Source of the DNA: Aquidulcibacter paucihalophilus
GTDB taxonomy: Bacteria > Pseudomonadota > Alphaproteobacteria > Caulobacterales > Caulobacteraceae
Length of the DNA: 64,000 nucleotides
Direction: 5' to 3'
Assembly: GCA_030285985.1 (NCBI GenBank)
Contig: CP127384.1
Span: forward strand, 248,001-312,000
Part shown: piece after piece, positions 42,198-50,752 of the stretch
Numbering within the stretch: position 1 is the stretch's first letter
Layout: the number at the start of each line of letters is the position of its first letter
Notes under the pieces: generated by a model
Databases searched by the model: none
What the model was told of the DNA's origin: nothing
What the model saw: only the letters and a program-made list of their open reading frames with translations
Translations under genes and position numbers: made by a program

Positions 42198-45100
42198 TCG
42201 GGGGCCTCGTCCTCGCCGCCGACGACGTGCCATTCCCAGACCCGGGCCAGATGGTCGTAGTTGCCGCCGAAATTGCCCATGAACTGGGGCGCGGCCCAGG
42301 AGACATAGGGCCGGGCCTCGTCGTCGAAGGCGGCGACGCCGTCGATCAGCCGGGCCAGTTCGCGCCCGGCCAGTTCCGCAGCGGTGAGGGGCTGGTTGCG
42401 GCCGACCTTGCCCACGTCGACCGACTCGCCGGGTGTCTTGCGGCCGGTGACCTTGACGTAGAGCAGTTCGGACGCCGGCGTCGGCGGGGCGTCGGCGAAC
42501 CCGCCGTCGGCAAGGATGGCGGCGGTGAGGGTCAGCTGGGGCGCGAAGCCTTGGGCGACCTGTCTGGCCGTGGGGGTCGAGCCGGTCTTGAAGTCGATCA
42601 CGGCGGCTCCGGCGGCGTCGAGTTCGACCCGGTCCGCCTTGGCGGTCAGGGTGAAGGGGCCGAACGGGGCGTCGAACGTCATCCGGCCCGTCTGTTCGAT
42701 CAGCAGGGTCGCCCCGCGCGCCCGGCGCTCGCGCTCCCAGCCGGCCAGCCAGACGGCGCAGTTGCGGGCCAGCGGCGTCTCCCGGGCCATCGCGTGGTCC
42801 TCGAAGCCGGCGGCGTCCAGCTCCTCGCGCAGGAAGCCCTCGATCTGGTCGGCGCAGTCGTCGGGCAAGGCATCGGGCCAGCTGACGACGACGCGTTCGA
42901 TCGCCCGGTGGACGGCATTGCCGCGGGCCATGGCCTCGGCCGAGGCACCCGGACGGTCGAGCTTCTGCAGAGCAAGAATGCGTTGGGCATAGACGGCATA
43001 GGGGTCGCGCACCCAGCGCTCGATCCCGGTGACCGGCAACTGGCGCGGACGGCGATGCACGGGCGGCGTCGGCGCCGGACGGCGGGCGTAGCGCGGCGGT
43101 CCCGGCAGCGGGACATCCAGCGTCCGGGCCAGATCCACGGCGTCCGACGGCCGCTCGAGCACGACAGGCGTGCTCGGGGCGTCGGCACCGCGGGTCAGCA
43201 TCTCCAGCCGCCAGAGCCAGCGCGACTTGACCGCCGGCTGCCCGCCGCGGCGCTCGGAATGGACCAGTATGGCCTCGTCGGCGCAGGCGGCCTGGACGAA
43301 GTCCTGGGCGGTCTGGCCGAGGCGGCGCTCGGGCGGCGGCAGGCCGAGGGCCGCCCGCATGGGCCGCGACAGGAAGGGATCGGTCGGGGCGGCATTGGGC
43401 CAGACGCCTTCTTCCAGTCCTGCCAGAATCATCCGGTCGGCCCGCACCAGCCGGGCCTCGATCGCACCGAGAATGCGCAGGCGCGGCTGGTTGGCCCCGC
43501 CGGTACGAACGGTCTCTTCGGCCAGCAGGCTGCGGATCAGGTCGGCGAATTCGGCGCGCGAGACGGGGCCCAGCGACGCCCCGCCCTCGATCAGGCCGGA
43601 CAGCAGGGCCGCAGCCGCCTCTCCGTCGGGACCGGCCCAGGCATCCTGCCCGGCAAGCGCCTCGATCAGTTCTGTCAGACCGCGGGCAGCGACGTCGAGC
43701 GGGGCGTCCGGGGTGAAGGGCGCGAGGGCGGCGGCGGACAGGGTCTCCAGCCGGTCGACCAGGGTCGTGGCCGCCGCCAGGCGGGCGCGGGTTCCCTCCG
43801 ACGGCGCCTTGCCGTCGTCGCGGGGCTCTCCGGCCTTGAGCAGGGCGCGCCGCAGACGGGCCCAGTCACGGTGACGTGGGCCGCGCAGGGCGTGGTGCTC
43901 CAGCGCCTGCCGCGCGACGGCGGAATCGGTCTCGCCGAGGTCGAGCCGGGCCAGGGGGTGTTTCAGCAGGCCGAGCAGGGCGTGGGGGTCGAGGGGTTTC
44001 GCCACGAAGCGGACCGCGAGATCGATCAGCCGGCCGGCGTCCATGCGCGACAGGGGCTGGCCGGACGAGACGTCGGCGACGCCCCCCCAGCGCTCGAGCC
44101 GGGCGGCGACGCGCCGGCCCAGCGCCAGGTCGGGGGTGACGAGGGCGCAGGTCTTTCCGGGTGTCTCCAGCGTCTCGCGCATCATCAGGGCGAGGGCGGC
44201 GGCGGCGTCCTCCTCGGCCCGGACGGTAACGACGGACAGACCCTCAAGACCCTGGGCGATCGGGTCGGCGGACTGTTCGCGGAAGGCATCCTTGCGCAGG
44301 GTGCTGATAACCGTGCGCCAGTCGTCGGTCGCGTCGGCGGGGCGCAGGGCTTCGTTGATCAGCCGCTGACGCGCCCGGTCTCGCCTGCGGGACACAGGGT
44401 CCTCTGCGGGCTCGAACCATGGCCGGACTTCCTCGCGTTCCGCGCGACCGTCCAGCAGTCGCCAGAGCGCATTCTGCGGATGCTGTTCGTTATCGCCCAG
44501 CGTTGCCCAGACCGCCGGATCCAGTTCGCGGTCGAGGCCGGGCAGGACGACGCAACCGCGTGGGGCGGCCGCGACGGCGGCCAGCACAGCGGCGGCCGCG
44601 GGGGCGGTGCCGGTCGAGCCCGCGGCGATGACCGTCTGGGTCGGCGGCCGCTCGGTCCAGGCGGTGGCCAGAAGGCGCAACAGGCGGGCGCGACGCCAGG
44701 CCGGATCGACCAGCCCCATGGCCTCAAGACGCTTCGGCCAGGCCTCTACGGCGAGGGCGAGGAACTCGGCGGACTCCCGCCAGTGTTCGGCCAGATCCTC
44801 CTCGACCAGGGTGGCGACCCGATGCAGGTCCTCGACCTCCTCCAGCTGGCAGGAGTCGAGGAAGCCGCCGAGCGCGTCGGCCATCTCCAGGGCGCGCAGG
44901 GGCGACAGGCCGGGGCGGAAATCCTCGACGATCATTCGCGCCATCTCGAATCGCCGCGTCAGGGGCGCGATGGCCGGGGGCAGGTCGAGCCCCAGCTCGC
45001 CCGGCGCGAACGGCGGCTCGTCTTCTTCCAGATCGCCCAGCGGCCGGACCTGCGGCAGCAGGATGGCCCGCCCGCCGGCCTGTCTCGTCAGGGCGGCGGT

Positions 45101-45280
45101 GAAGGCCCGGGCCGCGCGGCGGTTGGGCAGCAGGATGACGGCGTCGGACAAGGTCTCGGGCGGATGGTCGCCGAGCCAGTCGAGCACGCCGGCGGCGAGA
45201 TCCTCAAGGAAGGGGCGGCGGGCCTCGATCGCATACCAGCGCGGCCCTGCCGGTTGGAACGGATCGAAGCGGGCGGTCAT
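42194..45280 (-). CDS. addB: Double-strand break repair protein AddB
   Basis: 1028 residues. Partner of AddA with an inactivated helicase-like N-terminal part (SDAVILLPNRRAARAFTAAL, in part LPQVRPLGDLEEDEPP) and a C-terminal PD-(D/E)xK nuclease domain with AAVIDFKTGSTPTARQV. The iron-sulfur cysteine pattern of Bacillus AddB is not obvious, in line with the alphaproteobacterial branch. Starts 52 bases after murU and overlaps addA. Confidence 0.94.
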   Translation of the reverse strand: MTARFDPFQPAGPRWYAIEARRPFLEDLAAGVLDWLGDHPPETLSDAVILLPNRRAARAFTAALTRQAGGRAILLPQVRPLGDLEEDEPPFAPGELGLDLPPAIAPLTRRFEMARMIVEDFRPGLSPLRALEMADALGGFLDSCQLEEVEDLHRVATLVEEDLAEHWRESAEFLALAVEAWPKRLEAMGLVDPAWRRARLLRLLATAWTERPPTQTVIAAGSTGTAPAAAAVLAAVAAAPRGCVVLPGLDRELDPAVWATLGDNEQHPQNALWRLLDGRAEREEVRPWFEPAEDPVSRRRDRARQRLINEALRPADATDDWRTVISTLRKDAFREQSADPIAQGLEGLSVVTVRAEEDAAAALALMMRETLETPGKTCALVTPDLALGRRVAARLERWGGVADVSSGQPLSRMDAGRLIDLAVRFVAKPLDPHALLGLLKHPLARLDLGETDSAVARQALEHHALRGPRHRDWARLRRALLKAGEPRDDGKAPSEGTRARLAAATTLVDRLETLSAAALAPFTPDAPLDVAARGLTELIEALAGQDAWAGPDGEAAAALLSGLIEGGASLGPVSRAEFADLIRSLLAEETVRTGGANQPRLRILGAIEARLVRADRMILAGLEEGVWPNAAPTDPFLSRPMRAALGLPPPERRLGQTAQDFVQAACADEAILVHSERRGGQPAVKSRWLWRLEMLTRGADAPSTPVVLERPSDAVDLARTLDVPLPGPPRYARRPAPTPPVHRRPRQLPVTGIERWVRDPYAVYAQRILALQKLDRPGASAEAMARGNAVHRAIERVVVSWPDALPDDCADQIEGFLREELDAAGFEDHAMARETPLARNCAVWLAGWERERRARGATLLIEQTGRMTFDAPFGPFTLTAKADRVELDAAGAAVIDFKTGSTPTARQVAQGFAPQLTLTAAILADGGFADAPPTPASELLYVKVTGRKTPGESVDVGKVGRNQPLTAAELAGRELARLIDGVAAFDDEARPYVSWAAPQFMGNFGGNYDHLARVWEWHVVGGEDEAPE

Positions 45281-45332
45281 TGGGTGCCTACCGCTCGACG
45301 CGCGGCGTCTCGCTGCATGAGGCGCGAAATGC

Positions 45333-46058
45333 TCATCCGCCAGCCAGTTTCACTTCAGCCGCATCGCGGGCTTCGGGGTCGCCGACGTGCATCCAGTCGC
45401 CGTCCAGCACGCAGCCGTACAGCCGGCCCGCCGCCGCCGACCGGCGCCAGAAACCGCTCAGGGAGAAGGGGCCGTCGGAGCCGTCCGCGACATAGTCGGG
45501 CCGGCAGATGTGGACGCCCATATAGGCGAAGGGGGCCTCGGGGGCGTCGCCCCGGAAGGTCAGTCGCCCGTCGTCCGTGAGGAAGAAATCGCCGCCGCCC
45601 TCGAAGCCGATCGAGCCTTCGCGTCGCGCGAGAAGAAGGGCCGCATCCATGATTGACGGATTCCACAGCCGCGCGAGTTGATTCAGCGCGGTGTCGCCGG
45701 GGCCGCTGTTGTCGGTCCAGACGCTGTCGATATTGGCGACGAAGACCGGGTCTGACCCGAGTAGCGCCGCGGCCTTCTTCAGGCCCCCGCCCGTTTCCAG
45801 CAGTTCGGCGCGCTCGTCGGAGATGAGGATTTCAGGCCCTCCGACCCGTGCTGCGAGGTGCGATTCCAGCCGTTCGGCGAACCAGTGGACATTGACGACG
45901 GCCCGCTCGACGCCCGACTCGCCCAGACGGCGAAGCACATGGTCGATCAGGGCTGCCCCGCCGACCTCGACGAGGGCCTTGGGCCGGTCGTCGGTGAGGG
46001 GCCGCATCCGCGTGCCGAGGCCGGCGGCGAGGACCATGGCGGTGGTGGGCGCGGTCAC
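45333..46058 (-). CDS. murU: N-acetylmuramate alpha-1-phosphate uridylyltransferase, MurU-like
   Basis: 241 residues from GTG 46058, which overlaps the amgK stop (GTGA). Sugar-phosphate nucleotidyltransferase signature MVLAAGLGTRMRPLTDDRPK at the N-terminus, ERAVVNVHWFAERLESHL, and SDERAELLETGGGLKKA. With AmgK this makes UDP-MurNAc from recycled MurNAc, bypassing MurA. The direct coupling to an AmgK-type kinase is what separates it from general nucleotidyltransferases. Confidence 0.88.
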   Translation of the reverse strand: MTAPTTAMVLAAGLGTRMRPLTDDRPKALVEVGGAALIDHVLRRLGESGVERAVVNVHWFAERLESHLAARVGGPEILISDERAELLETGGGLKKAAALLGSDPVFVANIDSVWTDNSGPGDTALNQLARLWNPSIMDAALLLARREGSIGFEGGGDFFLTDDGRLTFRGDAPEAPFAYMGVHICRPDYVADGSDGPFSLSGFWRRSAAAGRLYGCVLDGDWMHVGDPEARDAAEVKLAGG

Positions 46059-47155
46059 GACCGGTTCTCCGCGACCCGGTTTTCCGCCGGCACGTAGCGG
46101 TCGAACCATTGCTTCAGACCGTGCAGCCCGCCGACCTCCAGGTCGCGCTCCAGATGCCGCCAGGTGCGCGGCATGAAGGCGGTGTAGCGGTCGCGCCGGA
46201 ACAACACCTCCTGCCGGGCGAAGACCCGGCCGAGAATGCGGGCCGCGTTCAGGGCGGCCAGCGCCCGGTAGTCGTGCAGGAAGGTCTCGCGGTCCAGCGC
46301 CGGGCCGCGCGCGGCCAGATAGCGGTCCAGCATGGCCGTCTCCAGCTCCGGCGCGACATCCCGGCGGGCGTCCTGCAGCAGGTGCAGCAGGTCCCAGGCC
46401 GGGTGGCCGCTGACCGCGTCCTGGAAGTCGATCATCCCGACCCGCGCCAGTCCCGACCGGTCGGGCAGCCACAGCAGGTTCTCGGCGTGATAGTCGCGGT
46501 GCACGAAGACCGGCGTCGCGGCCTCACCCAGGGCGATCACCGGCGCCCAGAGGGCAGACCATTCGGCCCGCGCCTCGTCCGAGGGAACGGGCAGTCCCGC
46601 GAACGCCGGCCACCACTCCAGGAAGGGGTCCAGCCCCGCCTGATAGGCGAGGGCGTCATAGCGGTGCAGCGGCCAGCGCTCGCCGTCCGCCTTGATCACC
46701 CGCGGCGGGGCGGTCTCATGCAGGCCGGCGAGGGCGTCGACCGCCGCGCCGTAGATTGTCTGCAAGTCCCGGTCATGGGACGCAAAGATGTCGTCGCCCA
46801 GATCCTCAAGCACAGCCAGTCCGGCTGCCGTGTCGCGCGCGCCGATGGCGGGCGTCGACAGGCCGCGCTCGCGGAGCCAGCCCGCGATGGCGACGAACGC
46901 CGCGACCGACCCTCCCGCCAGCCGCGCCTCGGCATTGTAACCCAGCGCCCGGCGCTGGTCGGCGTCGGCGTCCTCGGGCGCGACCGCGCTCTCCTCGGCC
47001 GGCGCCTGATCCATCAGGATCAGCTTCCGACCGTCAGCCGTGGTCAGCCGCTCATAGCGGCGCGTCGAGGCGTCGCCGGCCAGCGGGACGCGCACGGCAT
47101 CGGCGAGGCCGGCGGCCTTCAGGAAGTCGAGGCGTTGAAGCTCGCGGTCAGACAT
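46055..47155 (-). CDS. amgK: Anomeric MurNAc/GlcNAc kinase, AmgK-like
   Basis: 366 residues. Aminoglycoside-phosphotransferase fold: catalytic HRDYHAENLLWL and metal-binding IDFQDAVSGHPAWDLLHLL, with an N-terminal ATP-binding lobe starting PLAGDASTRRYERL. In Pseudomonas and Caulobacter relatives this protein phosphorylates MurNAc at C1 for MurU; the tandem arrangement supports the same role here. It overlaps tsaE by 8 bases and murU by 4, indicating one tightly coupled transcript. Cytoplasmic. Confidence 0.88.
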   Translation of the reverse strand: MSDRELQRLDFLKAAGLADAVRVPLAGDASTRRYERLTTADGRKLILMDQAPAEESAVAPEDADADQRRALGYNAEARLAGGSVAAFVAIAGWLRERGLSTPAIGARDTAAGLAVLEDLGDDIFASHDRDLQTIYGAAVDALAGLHETAPPRVIKADGERWPLHRYDALAYQAGLDPFLEWWPAFAGLPVPSDEARAEWSALWAPVIALGEAATPVFVHRDYHAENLLWLPDRSGLARVGMIDFQDAVSGHPAWDLLHLLQDARRDVAPELETAMLDRYLAARGPALDRETFLHDYRALAALNAARILGRVFARQEVLFRRDRYTAFMPRTWRHLERDLEVGGLHGLKQWFDRYVPAENRVAENRS

Positions 47156-47618
47156 GCAGATCCTTCACCTTGGCTTCCCACGTCCCTACGCCAGAAACGG
47201 TCGCATGCCGTCCCGCGCCCTGTTCGGCGAGGGTCACGGTCAGCCGGTCGGGCCCCAGCCAGGCGGCGGGATCGTCGCCCAGCCGCTCGGGCCATTCAAT
47301 CACGGCGCAACCCTCATCCAGCGCTTCGTCCAGCCCGATCTCCGCCGCCTCCTCGGGACGGGTCAGGCGGTAGAGGTCGAAATGGGCCACCGGCGGCGCG
47401 CTGTCATAGAATTGCACCAGGGTGAAGGTCGGGGAGGGTACGTCCTCGTCGGGCCGGGTCATGGCCCGGATCAGGCCGCGCGCCAGGGTCGACTTGCCCA
47501 TGCCCAGAGGTCCGTACAGCAGCACGGTCTCGCCTTGCGCCAGTCGCGGCGCGATGGCCGCGCCGAGACGGGTCGTGGCTTCGGCGTCGGGCAGCACCCA
47601 GTCGCGTGTCCCGGTCAT
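47148..47618 (-). CDS. tsaE: tRNA N6-threonylcarbamoyladenosine synthesis ATPase TsaE
   Basis: 156 residues. P-loop ATPase that works with TsaB and TsaD to make t6A37 in ANN-decoding tRNAs. Walker A here is GPLGMGKSTLARG, then SPTFTLVQFYDSA and VAHFDLYRL, and VIEWPERLG, all characteristic. ATG 47618 overlaps the acyltransferase stop (ATGA) and its end overlaps amgK. Essential in most bacteria. Confidence 0.95.
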   Translation of the reverse strand: MTGTRDWVLPDAEATTRLGAAIAPRLAQGETVLLYGPLGMGKSTLARGLIRAMTRPDEDVPSPTFTLVQFYDSAPPVAHFDLYRLTRPEEAAEIGLDEALDEGCAVIEWPERLGDDPAAWLGPDRLTVTLAEQGAGRHATVSGVGTWEAKVKDLHV

Positions 47619-48478
47619 GCGAAATCGGCGTCCGGCTGGCTGGGCAGGACCCGTTCGGTGAAGGCCTTCAGCCCGTAGGTCGCCCTGGCCGCATCGATAT
47701 CGAGCCGCGAGGGCGGGATCGGTTTGCCGACCTTCAGCTGGAAGGGCTTGCGCTTCTTGTTCAGCAGTTCGTGGAAAAGCGTGATGTCGCGCAGCTCCTG
47801 CGACACCCGGTCGAACAGGTGGAACAGGGTGGAATCGGGTCCCGCCACATGGATCGGCACGACCGGCGCGTCGTATTTGCGCGCCAGAGACGCCGCCGTC
47901 GGGGCCCACTCCGGATCGGTCAGGGAGCCGTCCTTGGCCACGCGGGACAGCCGGCCGGCCGGGAACAGGACCACGCAGCGCTCGGCCTCGAACGCCTCCT
48001 TGGCCGCCAGCAGGGTGGCGCGGGTCTTTTCGCGATTGCGCTTGGACACCACCCATTCGACGGGAATGACGGCCTCGCCCAGGCGGGGCGAGACCCTGAG
48101 CGCATCGGCATTGGCGAAGAAGATCGCGTCGGCCCGCCGCGCCCTCACAGCGTCGAACACGGCGATCCCGTCGGCGATGCCGGTCGGATGGTTGGCGACG
48201 ACGATGCAGCGGCCGCTGGCCGGAATCCGCTCGGGATTCATCACCGCGACCCGCAGGTCCATGAGGTCGCTCATATAGTCGAGCGCCCCCGCCCCCGTCA
48301 GTGGCCTGACGGCGTCGGCCATGCGCACGGCGGCGCGATAGTTGAGCAGTTTGTAGAGCACCGGCCGGATCGCCGGCCAGAAGAAGGATCGGGTCAGACG
48401 CGGCGCGCGCTCGGCTATCAGCACGTCGACGATGTGCTGATCCGGGCGGGTCGGCGGGGGAGCGAAGATCTCGGTCAT
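47615..48478 (-). CDS. Lysophospholipid acyltransferase-family protein (PlsC/hemolysin-like)
   Basis: 287 residues. Acyltransferase motif NHPTGIADGIAVFDAV (the HPxGxxDG variant found in putative-hemolysin and ornithine-lipid acyltransferase relatives), then VVLFPAGRLSR (the second motif, FPxG) and VVPIHVAG. Probably uses acyl-ACP or acyl-CoA to acylate a membrane lipid; the substrate cannot be told. First gene of the minus-strand run ending with trxA. It is divergent from the first S9 peptidase gene (98-base gap containing a hairpin). Confidence 0.82.
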   Translation of the reverse strand: MTEIFAPPPTRPDQHIVDVLIAERAPRLTRSFFWPAIRPVLYKLLNYRAAVRMADAVRPLTGAGALDYMSDLMDLRVAVMNPERIPASGRCIVVANHPTGIADGIAVFDAVRARRADAIFFANADALRVSPRLGEAVIPVEWVVSKRNREKTRATLLAAKEAFEAERCVVLFPAGRLSRVAKDGSLTDPEWAPTAASLARKYDAPVVPIHVAGPDSTLFHLFDRVSQELRDITLFHELLNKKRKPFQLKVGKPIPPSRLDIDAARATYGLKAFTERVLPSQPDADFA

Positions 48479-48492
48479 TCGCCCCGGTTGTC

Positions 48493-48520
48493 GCCGCTTG
48501 CGGCGCGCTCGGCAAGCGGC
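48493..48520. promoter_or_regulatory. Perfect 9-base inverted repeat between divergent genes
   Basis: GCCGCTTGC (48493-48501) and GCAAGCGGC (48512-48520) are exact reverse complements with a 10-base spacer, in the 98-base gap between the acyltransferase and the S9 peptidase genes. It could be an operator for a dimeric regulator or a leader hairpin. No further evidence. Confidence 0.4.
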
Positions 48521-48576
48521 TTGGCGGGGGCGAGGGCCGTGTTAAGTCTGACCACTGGAACAAGGGGGTCGGGCGG

Positions 48577-50679
48577 ATGACGATGCGGATGGGACTTCTG
48601 GCCGGCGCGACGGTTCTGGCCCTTGCGATCAGCGGCGCGGCCTTGGCCCGGACGCCGCCCGCCGGGGACGGACCGGTGGTCGCCCCGACCGCGGCCGGCG
48701 GCCTCAGCCCGGACCAGCTGGCCATGATGGAGCGGGTCGCCGATCCCCGCCTGTCGCCGGACGGCCGCCGCATCCTCTACATCGTCCGGGCCACCGACTG
48801 GGCCGGCAACCGGGGTGTCAGCTCGGCCTGGGTGATCGATCCGGACGGTCCGCCGCGGCGGCTGCCGGCCTCGGATGGCGGCGTGGCCAGCGCGCGCTGG
48901 GCCCCCGACGGCCAGTCGATCTATTTCCTGTCCTCGCGCGGGGGCTCCAGCCAGGTCTGGCGTATGGATCGCGAGGGCCAGGCCGCCGTGCAGGTGACCA
49001 CCCTGCCGGTCGACGTCACCGCCTTCCGCCTGACGCCGGACGGCCGGTCTCTGGTCGTGGCCCTGGCGGTCTTCGTCGACTGCCCCGACCTCGCCTGCAC
49101 CCGCGATCGGGTGAGGGCGCAGGCGGCCTCGGTCTCGACCGTACGCAGCTATGACCGGCTGCCGCTGCGCCCGTGGGACAGCTGGAATGACGGCCGCCGC
49201 AACCATCTGTTCGCCGTGCCGCTGAACGCCTCGGGTCTGGCGGCGGGCGAGGCGCGCGACCTGATGCGTGGGGTCGACGGCGATACGCCGTCGCGGCCGC
49301 TCGGTGACGACGGCGAGTTCGTCATCTCGCCCGACAGCCGTCGCCTCGTCTTCCAGACCCAGATGCAGGGCCGGACTGAAGCCTTCACCAACGACCTTGA
49401 CCTCTACAGTGCCTCGATGGACGGCGGGCCGCCGGTCAATCTGACGGACGGCAATCCGGCGCCCGACACCAATCCGGTCTTCTCGCCGAACGGACGCCAG
49501 CTGGCCTGGCTGGCGGGCGGTCGCGAGAACGTCTTCGGCGACCAGGCCGTGATCATGGTCGGCAATGTCGACGGCTCCGGCGCGCGCGCCCTGACGGCCG
49601 ACTGGGATCGCGGTCCCGGTGCCCTGCGCTGGCGCTCGGACGGGCGGGCGCTCTACGCCACGGCCGCCGAGAACGGTCAGCAGAAGCTGTTCGAGATCGA
49701 CGCCCGCACGGGTGCCGTTCGCGCCGCTACCGACGAAGGCACGGTCTCGGCCTATGACGAGGCCGGCGGCCGGTTGATCCTGTCGCACGAAGGCTTCGGC
49801 GGCCCGGCGCAGATCGTCGACGCCTCGGGCGAGGCCCCGCGCGCCCTGACCGACCACAACGCCGCCGTCCTGGCCGGAACCGACCTGCCCGAGGGCGAGA
49901 CCTTCACCTTTGCCGGCTGGAACGGCGAGGCGGTGCAGGGCTGGGTGTTCAAACCGGCCGGCTATGTCGAGGGCCGGACCTATCCGGCGGTCTATCTGAT
50001 CCACGGCGGCCCCAAATCGCCCTGGACCGACGGCTGGAGCTATCGCTGGAACCCGCAGATCTACACTGGCGCAGGCTATGCGGTGGTGATGGTCAATTTC
50101 CACGGCTCGCCGGGCTTCGGCCAGGCCTTCACCGATGCCATCAACGATCACTGGGGCGATCGGCCGCTGGAGGATCTGCAGAAGGGCTGGGAGTCCGCCC
50201 TGGCCTCCAACGCCTTCATCGACGGCGACCGGGCCTGCGCGCTCGGAGCCTCCTACGGCGGCTATATGGTCAATCTGATCGCCGGCAAATGGAACGGGCC
50301 GTGGCGCTGTCTGGTCAACCACGCCGGGGTGTTCGACGTCGGCCAGCTGATGAACGCCATGGACATCGCCACCTTCATCGCCGAGTTCGGCGGTCCCTCG
50401 TGGGAGCGGCCGGAGCTGTACCGCGACTTCAGCCCCAACACCTGGGTGGCGGACTGGAACAAGCCCATGCTCGTCCTGCACGGCTCGCGCGACTTCCGTG
50501 TGCCGATCGAACAAGGGCTGGGGACCTTCTCGGCACTGCAAAGGCGCGGCATCGAAAGCCGGTTCGTCCATGTGCCGGACGAGAACCACTGGGTGTTGAA
50601 GCCGCGCAACTGGGTCGACTGGCAGCAGGAAATCCTCGACTGGACCGCCGGCCATACCGGAGCGGTGCCCGCGCCCTGA
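48577..50679 (+). CDS. Secreted S9-family peptidase (prolyl oligopeptidase/DPP-like), copy 1
   Basis: 700 residues. Signal peptide (MTMRMGLLAGATVLALAISG, to about ALA), a seven-bladed WD/PD40-type propeller (repeated LSPDGRRILY, WAPDGQSIYFLSS) and an alpha/beta-hydrolase domain from about residue 440. The catalytic triad is visible: Ser559 in GASYGGYM, Asp639 in HGSRDFRVP, His671 in ENHWVL. Periplasmic removal of di- or oligopeptides is likely; whether it is an acylaminoacyl-peptidase or dipeptidyl-peptidase type is open. A close paralogue follows after 73 bases. Confidence 0.92.
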   Translation: MTMRMGLLAGATVLALAISGAALARTPPAGDGPVVAPTAAGGLSPDQLAMMERVADPRLSPDGRRILYIVRATDWAGNRGVSSAWVIDPDGPPRRLPASDGGVASARWAPDGQSIYFLSSRGGSSQVWRMDREGQAAVQVTTLPVDVTAFRLTPDGRSLVVALAVFVDCPDLACTRDRVRAQAASVSTVRSYDRLPLRPWDSWNDGRRNHLFAVPLNASGLAAGEARDLMRGVDGDTPSRPLGDDGEFVISPDSRRLVFQTQMQGRTEAFTNDLDLYSASMDGGPPVNLTDGNPAPDTNPVFSPNGRQLAWLAGGRENVFGDQAVIMVGNVDGSGARALTADWDRGPGALRWRSDGRALYATAAENGQQKLFEIDARTGAVRAATDEGTVSAYDEAGGRLILSHEGFGGPAQIVDASGEAPRALTDHNAAVLAGTDLPEGETFTFAGWNGEAVQGWVFKPAGYVEGRTYPAVYLIHGGPKSPWTDGWSYRWNPQIYTGAGYAVVMVNFHGSPGFGQAFTDAINDHWGDRPLEDLQKGWESALASNAFIDGDRACALGASYGGYMVNLIAGKWNGPWRCLVNHAGVFDVGQLMNAMDIATFIAEFGGPSWERPELYRDFSPNTWVADWNKPMLVLHGSRDFRVPIEQGLGTFSALQRRGIESRFVHVPDENHWVLKPRNWVDWQQEILDWTAGHTGAVPAP

Positions 50680-50752
50680 CCGCCTTCCGCCCGCCGACCC
50701 GTGGTGCTACGCCAGCGCCCTGATCCGCGTCTTCGTCTCCAGGAGCCTGCTC

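Noticed and set aside
42227..45580. Long plus-strand open frame opposite addB
   Set aside because: Antisense shadow of a well-recognised gene; no family-like sequence.
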